Under the pieces are notes generated by a model. That model saw only the letters and a program-made list of their open reading frames with translations. It was not told the origin of the DNA and did no database searches. Both the position numbers and the translations under genes were made by a program. From assembly GCF_016863255.1 (NCBI RefSeq), contig NZ_BOON01000005.1, forward strand, positions 207,782-271,781: 64,000 bases of DNA, given 5' to 3'. Position 1 is the first letter of the stretch, and every line of letters starts with the position of its first letter. This DNA is from Planosporangium mesophilum. Its GTDB lineage: Bacteria; Actinomycetota; Actinomycetes; Mycobacteriales; Micromonosporaceae. Positions 43,012 through 52,113 of the stretch are shown here, piece by piece.

Positions 43012-44022
43012 TCAGGCCTGGGTGGCGCCTGCTGCGAGCACGGCGGCATGGCCGGCCCGAGCGGCCGCGGCGGCCTTCATGTCCCGCTTCAGCTCCTGCG
43101 GCAGCGAGAAGGTCAGCTTCTCGTCCGCCGTGGTCACCTCGGCCACCTCACCGAAGCCGCGCTCCGCCAGGAAGTCGAGGACCTCCATGACCAGCTCGTC
43201 GGGGACCGACGCGCCCGAGGTCAGGCCGACGGTCGACGCGCCCTCCAGCCACTCCTCGCGGATCTCGCTGGCGTAGTCGACGAGGTACGCCGCCCGCGCA
43301 CCGGCGTCGACGGCCACCTCCCGCAGCCGCTGGGAGTTCGACGAGTTGACCGAACCGACGACGATCACCACGTCGCAGGAGGGCGCCATCGACTTGACCG
43401 CCTCCTGGCGGTTGGACGTGGCGTAGCAGATGTCGTCGCTGGGCGGCGACATCAACAGCGGCAGCCGGCGCTTGAGCCGGTCGACGGTCTCCAGGGTCTC
43501 GTCCACCGACAGGGTCGTCTGGGACAGCCAGACCACCTTCGACGGGTCCCGTACGGTCACCTTGTCGACCGAGTCCGGACCGTCGACGAGCTGGATGTGC
43601 GCGGGGGCCTCGCCGGTCGTACCGATGACCTCCTCGTGCCCCTCGTGACCGATGAGCAGGATGTCGTAGTCCTCGGCGGCGAAGCGACGGGCCTCGTGGT
43701 GGACCTTGGTCACCAGCGGGCAGGTCGCGTCGATCGCCTTCAGCGAGCGCTGCTTGGCCTGCTCGTGGACCTCCGGGGCCACCCCGTGCGCGGAGAAGAC
43801 GACGGTCGAGCCCTCGGGGACCTCCTCGTTCTCCTCCACGAAGATCGCGCCCTTCGCCTGCAGCGTGGCGACGACGTGCCGGTTGTGCACGATCTCCTTG
43901 CGCACGTAGATCGGCGGGCCGTACAGCTTCAACGCCTCCTCCACGGTCTGCACGGCGCGGTCGACGCCGGCGCAGTAGCCGCGGGGCTTGGCAAGCAGGA
44001 CACGCTTCGGGGTATCGGTCAC
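43012..44022 (-). CDS. ispH: 4-hydroxy-3-methylbut-2-enyl diphosphate reductase
   Basis: A 336-residue [4Fe-4S] enzyme that forms IPP and DMAPP in the last step of the MEP pathway. The three cluster cysteines are visible in GYCAGVDRA (Cys17), DATCPLV (Cys101) and [11 protein letters not shown] (Cys199), with FSAHGV and [12 protein letters not shown] also conserved. The C-terminal 30 residues are an Ala-rich extension. The GTG at 44020-44022 has TACCAT 6 nt upstream. It is divergent from xseA by 64 bp. Confidence 0.95.
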   Translation of the reverse strand: MTDTPKRVLLAKPRGYCAGVDRAVQTVEEALKLYGPPIYVRKEIVHNRHVVATLQAKGAIFVEENEEVPEGSTVVFSAHGVAPEVHEQAKQRSLKAIDATCPLVTKVHHEARRFAAEDYDILLIGHEGHEEVIGTTGEAPAHIQLVDGPDSVDKVTVRDPSKVVWLSQTTLSVDETLETVDRLKRRLPLLMSPPSDDICYATSNRQEAVKSMAPSCDVVIVVGSVNSSNSQRLREVAVDAGARAAYLVDYASEIREEWLEGASTVGLTSGASVPDELVMEVLDFLAERGFGEVAEVTTADEKLTFSLPQELKRDMKAAAAARAGHAAVLAAGATQA

Positions 44023-44028
44023 CCGCCC

Positions 44029-44079
44029 ATGGTACGAGGCTGTGGTAAACGGACCTCGCGAGCCGGGCCACCGTACGCT
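44029..44079. promoter_or_regulatory. Divergent leaderless promoter pair for ispH and xseA
   Basis: On the minus strand TACCAT (44029-44034) lies 6 nt before the ispH GTG. On the plus strand TACGCT (44074-44079) lies 7 nt before the xseA GTG. The 39 bp between the two -10 boxes must hold both -35 regions, so RNA polymerase binding at one should exclude the other. Confidence 0.5.
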
Positions 44080-44086
44080 GAGGCCC

Positions 44087-45313
44087 GTGACTGAAGCCGC
44101 CACGACACCTCCATCGACGACCCCCGAGAACCCCTGGCCGGTACGGGTCGTCAGCCAGAAGATCGCGTCGTGGATCGCCAGGCTGGGCTGGATCTGGGTG
44201 GACGGGCAGATCGCGCAGATCAGCCGGCGGCCGGGGGCCAGCACCGTCTTCCTCACGCTGCGGGACCCCTCCGCCGACCTGAGCCTGACCGTCACCACCA
44301 ACCGCGACGTGCTCGACTCCGGCGCGCCGAACCTGGCCGACGGCGCCCGCGTCGTGGTCCACGCCAAGCCCGACTTCTTCCCGGCCCGCGGCACGCTGAG
44401 CCTGCGGGCCGACGAGATCCGCCAGGTCGGAATCGGCGAGTTGCTGGCCCGTATCGAGCACCTCAAGAAGCTGCTGCGCGCGGAGGGGCTGTTCGACCGG
44501 GCACGTAAGCGGCCGCTGCCGTTCCTGCCCCGGCGGATCGGCCTGATCACCGGCCGGGCCAGCGCCGCCGAGCGGGACGTGCGGGACAACGCCCGCCGTC
44601 GCTGGCCGGCGATCGACTTCCGCATCGTCAACGTCGCGGTACAGGGCCCCGGCGCCGTACCGCAGATCCTCGACGCGCTGGCCGTCCTCGACGCCGACGA
44701 CAGCGTGGACGTGATCGTGCTGGCCCGCGGCGGCGGCTCGGTCGAGGACCTGCTGCCCTTCTCCGACGAGGCGCTGTGCCGGGCGGTGTTCGCCTGCCGT
44801 ACGCCGGTCGTCTCCGCGATCGGACACGAGACTGACGTACCGCTGGTCGACTACGTCGCCGACCTGCGCGCGTCCACGCCCACCGACGCGGCGAAGCGCA
44901 TCGTCCCGGACCTGGCCGAGGAGGTACGCCTGATCGGCGGTGCCCGTCAGCAGTTGCGGCGCCGCGTCACCCAACTGCTCGACCGCGAACAGCAGCGACT
45001 CGACGCGATCCGCAGCCGGCCGGTCCTGGCCCGCCCCGAGGCCATGGTCGACCAGCGGGAGACCGAGGTCAGAGCGCTGCGCGAGCGGGGTACCCGCTGC
45101 CTCAGCCACCGGCTCGACCGCGCCGGCGGCGAGCTGGAGCACACTCTCGCCCGGCTCCGCGCACTGTCCCCCGCCGCGACGCTGCAGCGCGGGTACGCGA
45201 TCGTGCAGCGCCCGGACGGCGCGGTGGTCCGGTCCCCCGACGAGGTCGGGGCGGGCGACCGGCTGCGGGTCCGGCTCGCCGGCGGGGAACTGACGGCGAC
45301 GGTCGAGGGCTGA
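44087..45313 (+). CDS. xseA: Exodeoxyribonuclease VII large subunit
   Basis: A 408-residue catalytic subunit of the single-strand exonuclease. The N-terminal OB-fold (about 15-115) contains [25 protein letters not shown]. The catalytic core has [37 protein letters not shown] and [30 protein letters not shown] long coiled coil (about 290-365) and the end LQRGYAIV complete the family pattern. Start at the GTG at 44087. The small subunit gene xseB follows after a 128-bp gap with a gene remnant. Confidence 0.94.
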   Translation: MTEAATTPPSTTPENPWPVRVVSQKIASWIARLGWIWVDGQIAQISRRPGASTVFLTLRDPSADLSLTVTTNRDVLDSGAPNLADGARVVVHAKPDFFPARGTLSLRADEIRQVGIGELLARIEHLKKLLRAEGLFDRARKRPLPFLPRRIGLITGRASAAERDVRDNARRRWPAIDFRIVNVAVQGPGAVPQILDALAVLDADDSVDVIVLARGGGSVEDLLPFSDEALCRAVFACRTPVVSAIGHETDVPLVDYVADLRASTPTDAAKRIVPDLAEEVRLIGGARQQLRRRVTQLLDREQQRLDAIRSRPVLARPEAMVDQRETEVRALRERGTRCLSHRLDRAGGELEHTLARLRALSPAATLQRGYAIVQRPDGAVVRSPDEVGAGDRLRVRLAGGELTATVEG

Positions 45314-45331
45314 AGACCCGCTGTGATCATG

Positions 45332-45445
45332 TAAGAATCACCCGGCACGCCCGAGAATCGGGATGTGGCGGGCATCTACCGCCGCGCCGGGTTCACCACG
45401 ATCGACGAGATCGTCTTCCTTTCCCGTAGGGTGACAGCGTCATGA
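45332..45445 (+). pseudogene. C-terminal remnant of a GNAT acetyltransferase between xseA and xseB
   Basis: After an in-frame TAA at about 45332 the frame reads PGTPENRDVAGIYRRAGF then TTIDEIVFLSR. This is the typical last strand-helix-strand of GNAT proteins (NxxAxxLYRRxGF). No upstream acetyl-CoA-binding loop or start is present, so most of the gene is missing. The frame ends in a TGA that overlaps the xseB ATG, and the tail may now serve as a coupled leader peptide. Confidence 0.45.
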
Positions 45446-45639
45446 GTACCCCTGAACTGAGCTACGAGCAGGCGCGCGCAGAGCTGGCCACGGTGGTGGA
45501 GAAGCTCGAGGCGGGCGGCAGCACCCTCGAGGAGTCCCTGGCGCTGTGGGAGCGTGGCGAGCGCCTCGCGACCGTGTGTCAACAGTGGCTCGACGGTGCC
45601 CGAGCCCGGCTGGACGCCGCGCGGACCGAGTCCGAGTAG
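45442..45639 (+). CDS. xseB: Exodeoxyribonuclease VII small subunit
   Basis: A 65-residue helical protein that wraps around the XseA coiled coil. SYEQARAELATVVEKLEAGGSTLEESLALWERGERL is the family signature (ELxxIVxxLExGxxxLExSLxxYExG). It is complete and normal in length. Confidence 0.93.
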   Translation: MSTPELSYEQARAELATVVEKLEAGGSTLEESLALWERGERLATVCQQWLDGARARLDAARTESE

Positions 45640-45643
45640 CACC

Positions 45644-45673
45644 GGTGTCCTCGCCCGGCGGGGCGAGGACACC
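45644..45673. terminator. Hairpin between convergent xseB and DUF4245 genes
   Basis: GGTGTCCTCGCCC (45644-45656) and its complement (45661-45673) form a 13-bp perfect stem with a 4-nt loop, 4 bp after the xseB stop. Confidence 0.8.
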
Positions 45674-45691
45674 GTCTCAGCGAGGACGCTG

Positions 45692-46234
45692 TCAGCGCAG
45701 CGAGGTCGCGAGCTGCGTCAGCTCCGCGTCGGCGGCGCGGCCCATCACGATCACCGTCCGGTCCTGCTGGCTGAGCACGTACGCGCGGTCGCCCTGGGTC
45801 GCGGTGTAGCGGCGCCACTCCTGGCCGACCAGCCCGGCCGGGCCCTCGTCGCGCGCTCCGGCACCCAGCTCCGCGGTGAGCAGGGCGCCCGCGCTCACGT
45901 TGCTCTCCACGAGCTGGGCGGTGCCGCCGCTGGGGCTTCGGAAACCGACCCGCAGCACCGAACCGGCGTCGCCGCGACGGAACGCCGAGCTGACCGGCTG
46001 CCAGCCGGCGGGCACGGCGGGCTCTGCCACCGGGAAGGCGCGGGCGGCGCGGGCGTCCGCGTACGCGGTGGAGGGGTCGACCACCGTCGGGCTCTCGCCG
46101 CCGAGAAACCTGTACATCCCCAGCAGGACTACGATCGGCACCAGAAGGACAAGCAGGGACAGCGCCATGTCACGGGGTGACCGGCCAAGACGCCGGGGCG
46201 CTGCGGTGGGGCTGGCTGTCTGCACGCTCCCCAT
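45692..46234 (-). CDS. DUF4245 membrane-anchored protein
   Basis: A 180-residue protein with a basic cytoplasmic N-terminus, one transmembrane helix (about 24-42, [19 protein letters not shown]) and an extracytoplasmic domain typical of DUF4245 ([47 protein letters not shown]). Its position next to glpX is conserved in actinobacteria. The function is unknown. Confidence 0.82.
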   Translation of the reverse strand: MGSVQTASPTAAPRRLGRSPRDMALSLLVLLVPIVVLLGMYRFLGGESPTVVDPSTAYADARAARAFPVAEPAVPAGWQPVSSAFRRGDAGSVLRVGFRSPSGGTAQLVESNVSAGALLTAELGAGARDEGPAGLVGQEWRRYTATQGDRAYVLSQQDRTVIVMGRAADAELTQLATSLR

Positions 46235-46346
46235 ACTCCCCGATCGAAGACATCAATGGCGGACCCAGGCCACCCGAACGACCGTTCACTCCCACGATCT
46301 GCCAGGATTGCGGCATCGCTGCCGCCCACGGACCAGGAGGCGCCGC

Positions 46347-47384
46347 ATGACCGGAACAAATGTCCCACCAGTCCGCACGCCGCAGGAGCCCGACCGCAAC
46401 CTAGCCCTTGACCTGGTGCGCGTCACCGAGGCCGCGGCCATGGCCGCGGGGCGTTGGGTCGGCCGCGGCGACAAGGAGGGCGGCGACGGCGCCGCCGTCG
46501 ACGCGATGCGACGCCTGATCAACTCGGTGCCGATGCGCGGTGTCGTCGTGATCGGCGAGGGTGAGAAAGACAACGCCCCGATGCTGTACAACGGCGAGAA
46601 GGTGGGCGACGGCACCGGCGCCGAGGTCGACGTCGCGGTCGACCCGATCGACGGTACGACCCTGATGAGCAAGGGCATGCCCAACGCCCTGGCCGTCCTG
46701 GCCGTGACCGAGCGCGGCGCCATGTTCGACCCGAGCGCGGTCTTCTACATGGAGAAGCTCGCGGTCGGACCGGAGGCCGCGGACGTGATCGACATCAACG
46801 CGCCCATCGCCGAGAACCTCCGCCGGGTGGCGAAGGCCAAGCGCGGCAATGTGTCGGATGTCACCGTCTGCGTCCTCGACCGGCCGCGCCACGAGAAGCT
46901 CATCCACGAGATCCGCCAGACCGGCGCCCGGATCCGGTTCATCTCCGACGGCGACGTCGCGGGCGCCATCAGCGCCGCCCGCGAGGCCAGCGAGGTGGAC
47001 CTGCTGGTCGGCATCGGCGGTACCCCTGAAGGGATCATCGCCGCGTGCGCGCTCAAGTGCATGGGCGGTGCGATGCAGGCCAAGCTGTGGCCGCGCGACG
47101 AGGCGGAGCGGGAGAAGGCGCTCGCCGCCGGGCACGACCTGGACCGGGTACTGACCACGGACGACCTGGTCAAGGGCGAGAACATCTTCTTCTGCGCGAC
47201 CGGTGTCACCAGCGGTGACCTGCTCAAGGGTGTGCGTTACCGTTCCGGAGGCGCCTACACCCAGTCGATCGTGATGCGCTCCAAGAGCGGGACGATCCGC
47301 GTGATCGACTCCTACCACCGGCTGGAGAAGCTCAACCTGTACTCGGTGGTCGACTTCGACGGTTCGCCGATCGACCACGCCTGA
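46347..47384 (+). CDS. glpX: Class II fructose-1,6-bisphosphatase
   Basis: A 345-residue GlpX-type phosphatase essential for gluconeogenesis. Metal-site motifs [11 protein letters not shown] (about 71-81) and DPIDGTT (about 97-103) are intact, with [18 protein letters not shown] in the C-terminal lobe. An AGGAGG ribosome site lies 6 nt upstream of the ATG. With pckG in the same window, it marks the two unique steps of gluconeogenesis. Confidence 0.95.
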   Translation: MTGTNVPPVRTPQEPDRNLALDLVRVTEAAAMAAGRWVGRGDKEGGDGAAVDAMRRLINSVPMRGVVVIGEGEKDNAPMLYNGEKVGDGTGAEVDVAVDPIDGTTLMSKGMPNALAVLAVTERGAMFDPSAVFYMEKLAVGPEAADVIDINAPIAENLRRVAKAKRGNVSDVTVCVLDRPRHEKLIHEIRQTGARIRFISDGDVAGAISAAREASEVDLLVGIGGTPEGIIAACALKCMGGAMQAKLWPRDEAEREKALAAGHDLDRVLTTDDLVKGENIFFCATGVTSGDLLKGVRYRSGGAYTQSIVMRSKSGTIRVIDSYHRLEKLNLYSVVDFDGSPIDHA

Positions 47385-47465
47385 GGCGGGCGCCTGAGAC
47401 AGGCGTCACCCCGGGTTCGACGACGAATCGCGGCACCGGGCGCCGGTCGCGGGAAAGACTTCGGT

Positions 47466-48485
47466 GTGACCACTTCGCAGTGCCCGCCCGCCAGCGACAC
47501 GAACGCTACCGACACGAACGCCGCCACCGTGGGGACCGCGGCCGCCACCCCGGCCCAGCGCGCGACCGGCCTGGCCGCGGCGCTGGGGTGCGGTGCGCTC
47601 GTCGCGGTCCAGTCGCGGGTCAACGGCGACCTCGCCGCCCGGCTGCATGACGGCATCGCCGCCGCCGTGATCTCGTTCGGCATCGGCCTGATCGTCCTCG
47701 CGGTCGCGGCGGCCGTGCTCCCGTCGGTACGGTCGGGCCTCGCGTCGGTCCGCGACGCCGTCAGCACCGGCCGTCTGCGCTGGTGGCACCTGCTGGGCGG
47801 CGCCTGCGGCGCACTGCTCGTACTGAGCCAGGGCGTGACGGTACCGGTCATCGGCGTCGCGGTGTTCAGCGTCGCGATCGTCGCCGGCCAGTCGGTCAGC
47901 AGCCTGGCCGTCGACCGGCTCGGCATCGGCCCCACCGGCCACCATCCGCTCACCCCGGCCCGGGTGATCGGGGCGGTGCTCACCGTCGGGGCGGTCCTGG
48001 TGGCCGTCTCCAACCAGGTCGGCCGGCCGGGCCTGCTGGCCCTGGCCGCGCTGCCGGCGCTCGCCGGCATCGGCACCTCCTGGCAGCAGGCGGTCAACGG
48101 GCGGGTACGGCAGTGGGCCGGCTCGGCCCTGCCCGCGACGCTGGTCAACTTCGCCGCCGGGATGGCCGCGCTCCTGATCACGTTCTCCGTCGATGTGGCC
48201 GTACGCGGCTGGCCGACCGGCGCCCTGCCGCACCAGCCCTGGCTGTACGTGGGTGGGTTGATCGGGGTCCTGTTCATCGCGGTCTCCGCGTCGGTCGTGC
48301 GCTGGACCGGCGTGCTGCTGCTCGGCCTGGCCACGATCGCCGGTCAACTGCTCATGGCCACCCTGATCGACTTCCTGGCCCCCGGCAGCGCCGGCGGACC
48401 GGGGGCCAACACGCTGCTCGGCATCGCGCTCACACTGGTCGCCGTGGGCATCGCCGCGCTGCCCACCCGGCGCCGACCTTCCTGA
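47466..48485 (+). CDS. DMT-superfamily transporter (YdcZ/DUF606 type, duplicated)
   Basis: A 339-residue membrane protein with about ten helices arranged as two homologous halves, joined near residue 160 by the RLGIGPTGHHPLTPARV loop. Each half begins with the GxxxxxQxxVNG-type element (GALVAVQSRVNGDL and GIGTSWQQAVNGRV), a hallmark of the DUF606 branch. The substrate is unknown. The first 30 residues are a hydrophilic Thr/Ala tail. Start at the GTG at 47466. Confidence 0.82.
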   Translation: MTTSQCPPASDTNATDTNAATVGTAAATPAQRATGLAAALGCGALVAVQSRVNGDLAARLHDGIAAAVISFGIGLIVLAVAAAVLPSVRSGLASVRDAVSTGRLRWWHLLGGACGALLVLSQGVTVPVIGVAVFSVAIVAGQSVSSLAVDRLGIGPTGHHPLTPARVIGAVLTVGAVLVAVSNQVGRPGLLALAALPALAGIGTSWQQAVNGRVRQWAGSALPATLVNFAAGMAALLITFSVDVAVRGWPTGALPHQPWLYVGGLIGVLFIAVSASVVRWTGVLLLGLATIAGQLLMATLIDFLAPGSAGGPGANTLLGIALTLVAVGIAALPTRRRPS

Positions 48486-48536
48486 TGATCACCGAGAGTT
48501 GTGGGCGCTATGACGGCCACAACTCTCGGTGATCAT
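48485..48536. terminator. Perfect 20-bp-stem palindrome between convergent genes
   Basis: Arms 48485-48504 and 48517-48536 are perfect complements with a 12-nt loop. The left arm reads ATGATCACCGAGAGTTGTGG and combines words found in the palindromes at 18831 and 11386. It overlaps the stop codons of both flanking genes. Confidence 0.78.
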
Positions 48537-49465
48537 GAACGAGGGCGAGACCGGGCGGCCGTCGCAATTTCGGCGAGCGTCTCGTCGAGCGGGGTCGCGG
48601 TCAGCCCGAAGGTCCCGGTCGCGGCCGATGAGTCCAGTACGAACGGCGCCCGGAACTGGTAGTCCATCTCGATCAGCTCCCGGACGAACGGGTTGAACGG
48701 AGCCGCCAGGTACAGCGCGGCGCGCGGCAGGGCGGTGACCTTCACCCCGGGGTGCCCGGCCACCCGGAAGTACCGCTGCGCCAGGTCGCGGACCGACAGC
48801 GCCGGGCTGGTCGGCGCGTGCCACGCCCGGCCCCAGGCGCGCTCGTCGCGGGCCGCGGTGACCAGCATTCGTGCCATGTCGCCGGTGTAGGTGAAGCTGT
48901 GTGGCGCGTCGACGTCGGCCGGTACCCGGGCGGTTCGCCCCTTGGCCATCGCGGGCAGGATGATCGCGGAGAAGATGGACGCGGCCCCCGCGCCGATGTA
49001 GTCCGAGCCACGCACCTCGGTCACCCGTACCCGCCCGGCCCGGTGGGCGGTGAGGGCGTCGCGCCACATGCCGATCCGTACCCGGCCCTTGCGGCTCGTC
49101 GCGGCGAGCGGGGTCTCCTCCGTCATCGGTCCGTTCACCGGCCCGTACCCGTACAGGGTGCCGGTGATCGTCAGCACCGCACCGCTGGCCTCGGCGGCAC
49201 CGAGCATCGCGTTCGCGATCGGCGGCCAGTCCGTGGGCCAGCGGTGGTACGGCGGGTTGGCGCAGTTGTACAGGGCGACCGCGCCCGCGCTCAGTTCGCG
49301 CAGCCGACCGGCGTCGGCCGCGTCGGCGGCGACCCGCTCGATCGCGGGGTGCGCCGGGCCGCCACCGCGACGGGTGACGATCCGGACCAACTCGCCCTGC
49401 TCGGCGAGGATCCTGGCGACCCCGGTCCCGACCGGTCCGGCGCCGACGACCACGTGAAGCGACAT
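48533..49465 (-). CDS. NAD(P)-dependent epimerase/dehydratase-like (extended SDR) protein
   Basis: A 310-residue Rossmann protein. VVGAGPVGTGVARIL (about 5-19) binds NAD(P). ITGTLYGYG stands in the place of the catalytic Ser/Tyr region but lacks a clear YxxxK, so it may bind nucleotide without classic SDR chemistry. It is divergent from a TetR regulator with two identical operator palindromes in between, so it is probably the regulated target. The substrate is unknown. Confidence 0.8.
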   Translation of the reverse strand: MSLHVVVGAGPVGTGVARILAEQGELVRIVTRRGGGPAHPAIERVAADAADAGRLRELSAGAVALYNCANPPYHRWPTDWPPIANAMLGAAEASGAVLTITGTLYGYGPVNGPMTEETPLAATSRKGRVRIGMWRDALTAHRAGRVRVTEVRGSDYIGAGAASIFSAIILPAMAKGRTARVPADVDAPHSFTYTGDMARMLVTAARDERAWGRAWHAPTSPALSVRDLAQRYFRVAGHPGVKVTALPRAALYLAAPFNPFVRELIEMDYQFRAPFVLDSSAATGTFGLTATPLDETLAEIATAARSRPRS

Positions 49466-49480
49466 CTCTGTTCTCCTTCT

Positions 49481-49493
49481 AGAGCAGTGCTCT
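49481..49493. promoter_or_regulatory. TetR-type operator, copy 1
   Basis: AGAGCAGTGCTCT is a perfect 13-bp palindrome. It sits just upstream of the ribosome site of the SDR gene, where bound repressor would block transcription of that gene. Confidence 0.65.
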
Positions 49494-49532
49494 CTGTTGG
49501 AGACACCGTCCCACGCGCCGCCACAAAAGTCA

Positions 49533-49545
49533 AGAGCAGTGCTCT
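49533..49545. promoter_or_regulatory. TetR-type operator, copy 2
   Basis: An exact second copy of AGAGCAGTGCTCT lies 52 bp from the first and is extended by CT, as is copy 1. TTGACT on the minus strand directly beside it is a plausible -35 for the SDR gene. The copy also covers the regulator's own promoter region, implying autoregulation. Confidence 0.65.
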
Positions 49546-49587
49546 CTAAAAATGGCGACGCTCCGAATTGTGTGCAAAACTTGGACC

Positions 49588-50280
49588 ATGACCGCCGCCT
49601 CCATCCGCGCCCGGGTCCGCGCCGAGATGACAGAGGAGATCAAGGCCGCCGCCCGGCGCCACCTCGCCACCGACGGCGCCAACCTGTCGCTGCGCGCGGT
49701 CGCCCGCGAGCTGGGCATGGTCTCGTCCGCGATCTACCGGTACTTCGCCAGCCGGGACGAGCTGCTCACCGCCCTCATCGTCGACGCGTACGACGCGGTC
49801 GGCGCGGCCGCCGAACGGGCCGAGGCGGGCGTGGACCGGGCCGACCTGCTGGGTCGGTGGTTGGCCGCCTGCCGGGCGGTACGGGAGTGGGCGTTGGCGA
49901 ACCCGCACGAGTACGCGCTGATCTACGGCAGCCCGGTCCCCGGGTACGCCGCTCCCCCGGACACCGTCCCGCCGGCCAGCCGGGTCGGGTTGCTCATCAC
50001 CGCCATCCTGGCCGACGGCTTCGCGGCCGGGAAGCTGGCGGCCGAGCAGGGACAGCCGGTGCCGCAGCCGCTGCGGCCGGAGCTCGCGGCCCTCGTCGGC
50101 CAGCTGGTACCGGGCGTGCCCGAGCCGCTGCTGGCCCGCGGCATGACCGCCTGGATCCAGCTCTTCGGCGCGGTGAGCTTCGAGCTGTTCGGCCAGCTCA
50201 ACAACATGATCGAAGACCGCGGGACGTTCTTCGAGTACCAGATGAGGACAGCGGCACGGGTGGTCGGCCTGGAAGGCTGA
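49588..50280 (+). CDS. TetR/AcrR family regulator
   Basis: A 230-residue repressor. The N-terminal HTH is visible (AAARRHLATDGANLSLRAVARELGMVSSAIYRYFASRDELLTALI, about 17-61). The ligand domain (TetR_C WHG-like, with WALANPHEYALIYGSPVPGY) resembles regulators of SDR or drug-metabolism genes. I prefer the ATG at 49588 because it places the HTH at the normal distance from the start; the in-frame ATG at 49552 would abut operator copy 2. Confidence 0.85.
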   Translation: MTAASIRARVRAEMTEEIKAAARRHLATDGANLSLRAVARELGMVSSAIYRYFASRDELLTALIVDAYDAVGAAAERAEAGVDRADLLGRWLAACRAVREWALANPHEYALIYGSPVPGYAAPPDTVPPASRVGLLITAILADGFAAGKLAAEQGQPVPQPLRPELAALVGQLVPGVPEPLLARGMTAWIQLFGAVSFELFGQLNNMIEDRGTFFEYQMRTAARVVGLEG

Positions 50281-50308
50281 CCGGCATGGCCGCCGTACCG
50301 CGGGAGGC

Positions 50309-51277
50309 TCAGCCGTTGTCGGAGGAGTGACCGGGGAACAGGTGGGCGCCCGGATCGATCGCGACGGCCGCGTTGTTGACGGCGATCGCCGCCTCGCCGA
50401 AACCGGTGGCGATCAGGCGGACCTTCCCCGGGTACTCGCTGATGTCTCCGGCGGCGAAGACGCGCGGCAGGTTCGTGGCCGTGGTGGAGTCCACCAGGAT
50501 GTGCCGCCGGTCGAGGTCCAGCCCCCAGGCGCCGAGCGGGCCCAGGTCGGCGGTGAAGCCGAGCGCCGCCACCACAGTGTCGGCGGGCAGTTCCCGGGCC
50601 TCGCCGCCACGGAGGGTCACCTCGACGCCCTCGACCCGTTCGCCGCCGCGAAGCTTGGACACCTCCGCGTTGACGATGATCGGGATGTCCAGCGCCTGGA
50701 CCTTCGCGACCGTACCGGCGTGGGCGCGGAACTTGTCCCGGCGATGCACGAGGGTGACCGACTTGGCGATCGGGTGCAGCGACAGTGCCCAGTCGAAGGC
50801 GGAGTCGCCGCCGCCGACGATGACGACGTCGTGCCCGGCGAGTTCGGCCAGGCGCGGCACGAAGTAGAGCACGCCCTCCCCGGTGAACTCGGCGGCCGAG
50901 GGCAGCGGGCGGGCCGTGAAGCTGCCCATGCCACCGGTGATGATGACGGCGCCACAGTGCAGCGATTCGCCGGTCGACAGCCGGAGCACCGGCTTGCTGT
51001 CGACATAGGACAGTTCCTCGGCGCGGGTACCGAGCAGGTACTCCGGATCGGCCTGTGCGGCCTGCTCCACGAGGTTGGCAACCAGTTCACGACCCTTGAT
51101 GGCGGGGAAGCCGGCGACGTCGTAGATCACCTTCTCCGGGTACATCGCCGAGACCTGTCCACCGGGCTCGGGCAGCGCGTCGATCACCGCCACCGACAGG
51201 CCGCGGAATCCGGCGTAGTAGGCCGCGAACAGACCGGTGGGACCGGCGCCGACAATGGCCACGTCGATCTCGCGCAT
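50309..51277 (-). CDS. Ferredoxin/flavodoxin--NADP+ reductase, thioredoxin-reductase-like type
   Basis: A 322-residue FAD/NAD(P) enzyme. FAD motif VAIVGAGPTGLFAAYYA (about 6-22), NAD(P) motif VVIVGGGDSAFDWAL (about 155-169) and the C-terminal AAGDISEYPGK are present. The thioredoxin-reductase CxxC that would precede the DxxDW segment is absent, which points to the TrxR-like FNR class that passes electrons to ferredoxin. FdxA in this window is a candidate partner. A GAGGAG site lies 7 nt before the ATG. Confidence 0.88.
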   Translation of the reverse strand: MREIDVAIVGAGPTGLFAAYYAGFRGLSVAVIDALPEPGGQVSAMYPEKVIYDVAGFPAIKGRELVANLVEQAAQADPEYLLGTRAEELSYVDSKPVLRLSTGESLHCGAVIITGGMGSFTARPLPSAAEFTGEGVLYFVPRLAELAGHDVVIVGGGDSAFDWALSLHPIAKSVTLVHRRDKFRAHAGTVAKVQALDIPIIVNAEVSKLRGGERVEGVEVTLRGGEARELPADTVVAALGFTADLGPLGAWGLDLDRRHILVDSTTATNLPRVFAAGDISEYPGKVRLIATGFGEAAIAVNNAAVAIDPGAHLFPGHSSDNG

Positions 51278-51370
51278 CGGACGGCTCCTCGCAAGGCGTG
51301 GTCGATGCTGTAGAACGTACGGCCACCCTTCCCCGCTCGCAATGGAGGTCACACCCGCATTAGCGGGATT

Positions 51371-52060
51371 TCAGGAAACGGGCAGGGTCCGCTCGTCGCC
51401 GGTCGAGGTCTCCGCCACCGGTGCGCCCGACCGTCGGCGGCGGAAGAGCACGGCCGCGATCATGCCGGCGACGAGCCCGCACAGGTGGCCCTGCCAGGAG
51501 ATGTTCGAGTCGACCACCGGCAGTACGCCGACGAGCTGCCAGCCGTACAGCAGACCGATCAGCAGCGCGACCGCGATGTTCCACCAGGACCGCTCGACCA
51601 CACCGCGCACCACGAGCAGTCCGAAGTACCCGAAGATGACGCCGCTGGCGCCCACCACGACGGTTCGGGGGTCGCCGATGAGCCAGACCCCTGCGCCGCT
51701 GACCACCGCGATGAACGCCGTCGCTGCCAGGAACCGCCGGGCCCCCGCGGCCAGGACGAACGTGCCGAGCAGGATCAGCGGCACGCTGTTGGCCATCACG
51801 TGCTCGAAGTTGGCGTGCAGGAACGGCGCCAGCACCACCCCGTCGAGCCCCTGTACGACGTGTGGCTGGATGCCGCCGTCGCGCTGGAGGACCTGGCCGG
51901 TGAGGTTGTCGATCAGTTGGACCAGGAACAGCAGGGGTACGAAGGCGCACAGCGCCACGAACGCGCGGCCGATCGCGGAGTAGAACGCGTCGCTGCCGAA
52001 CCGTGCGGAGTCAGGCTCCGCAGCCGGCAACATCGACGTGGGTGCGCCGTTCGAAGTCAC
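51371..52060 (-). CDS. Rhomboid family intramembrane serine protease
   Basis: A 229-residue protein with about six transmembrane helices. The catalytic dyad is visible as GASGVIFGYFG (Ser139) and WQGHLCGLVAG (His192), with HANFEHVMANSVPL supplying the conserved His/Asn of helix 2. The N-terminal 25 residues and C-terminal 22 residues are cytoplasmic and polar. The substrate is unknown. Confidence 0.9.
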   Translation of the reverse strand: MTSNGAPTSMLPAAEPDSARFGSDAFYSAIGRAFVALCAFVPLLFLVQLIDNLTGQVLQRDGGIQPHVVQGLDGVVLAPFLHANFEHVMANSVPLILLGTFVLAAGARRFLAATAFIAVVSGAGVWLIGDPRTVVVGASGVIFGYFGLLVVRGVVERSWWNIAVALLIGLLYGWQLVGVLPVVDSNISWQGHLCGLVAGMIAAVLFRRRRSGAPVAETSTGDERTLPVS

Positions 52061-52113
52061 GTACCCGTGTTACCAGCTCCACCCTCCGGCCGCCACCGGT
52101 CGAGGCAGAGAAA

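Noticed and set aside
47405..47435. tRNA-like T-loop word GGGTTCGA
   Set aside because: No acceptor, D or anticodon stems surround it. No tRNA could be built here or in any other gap.
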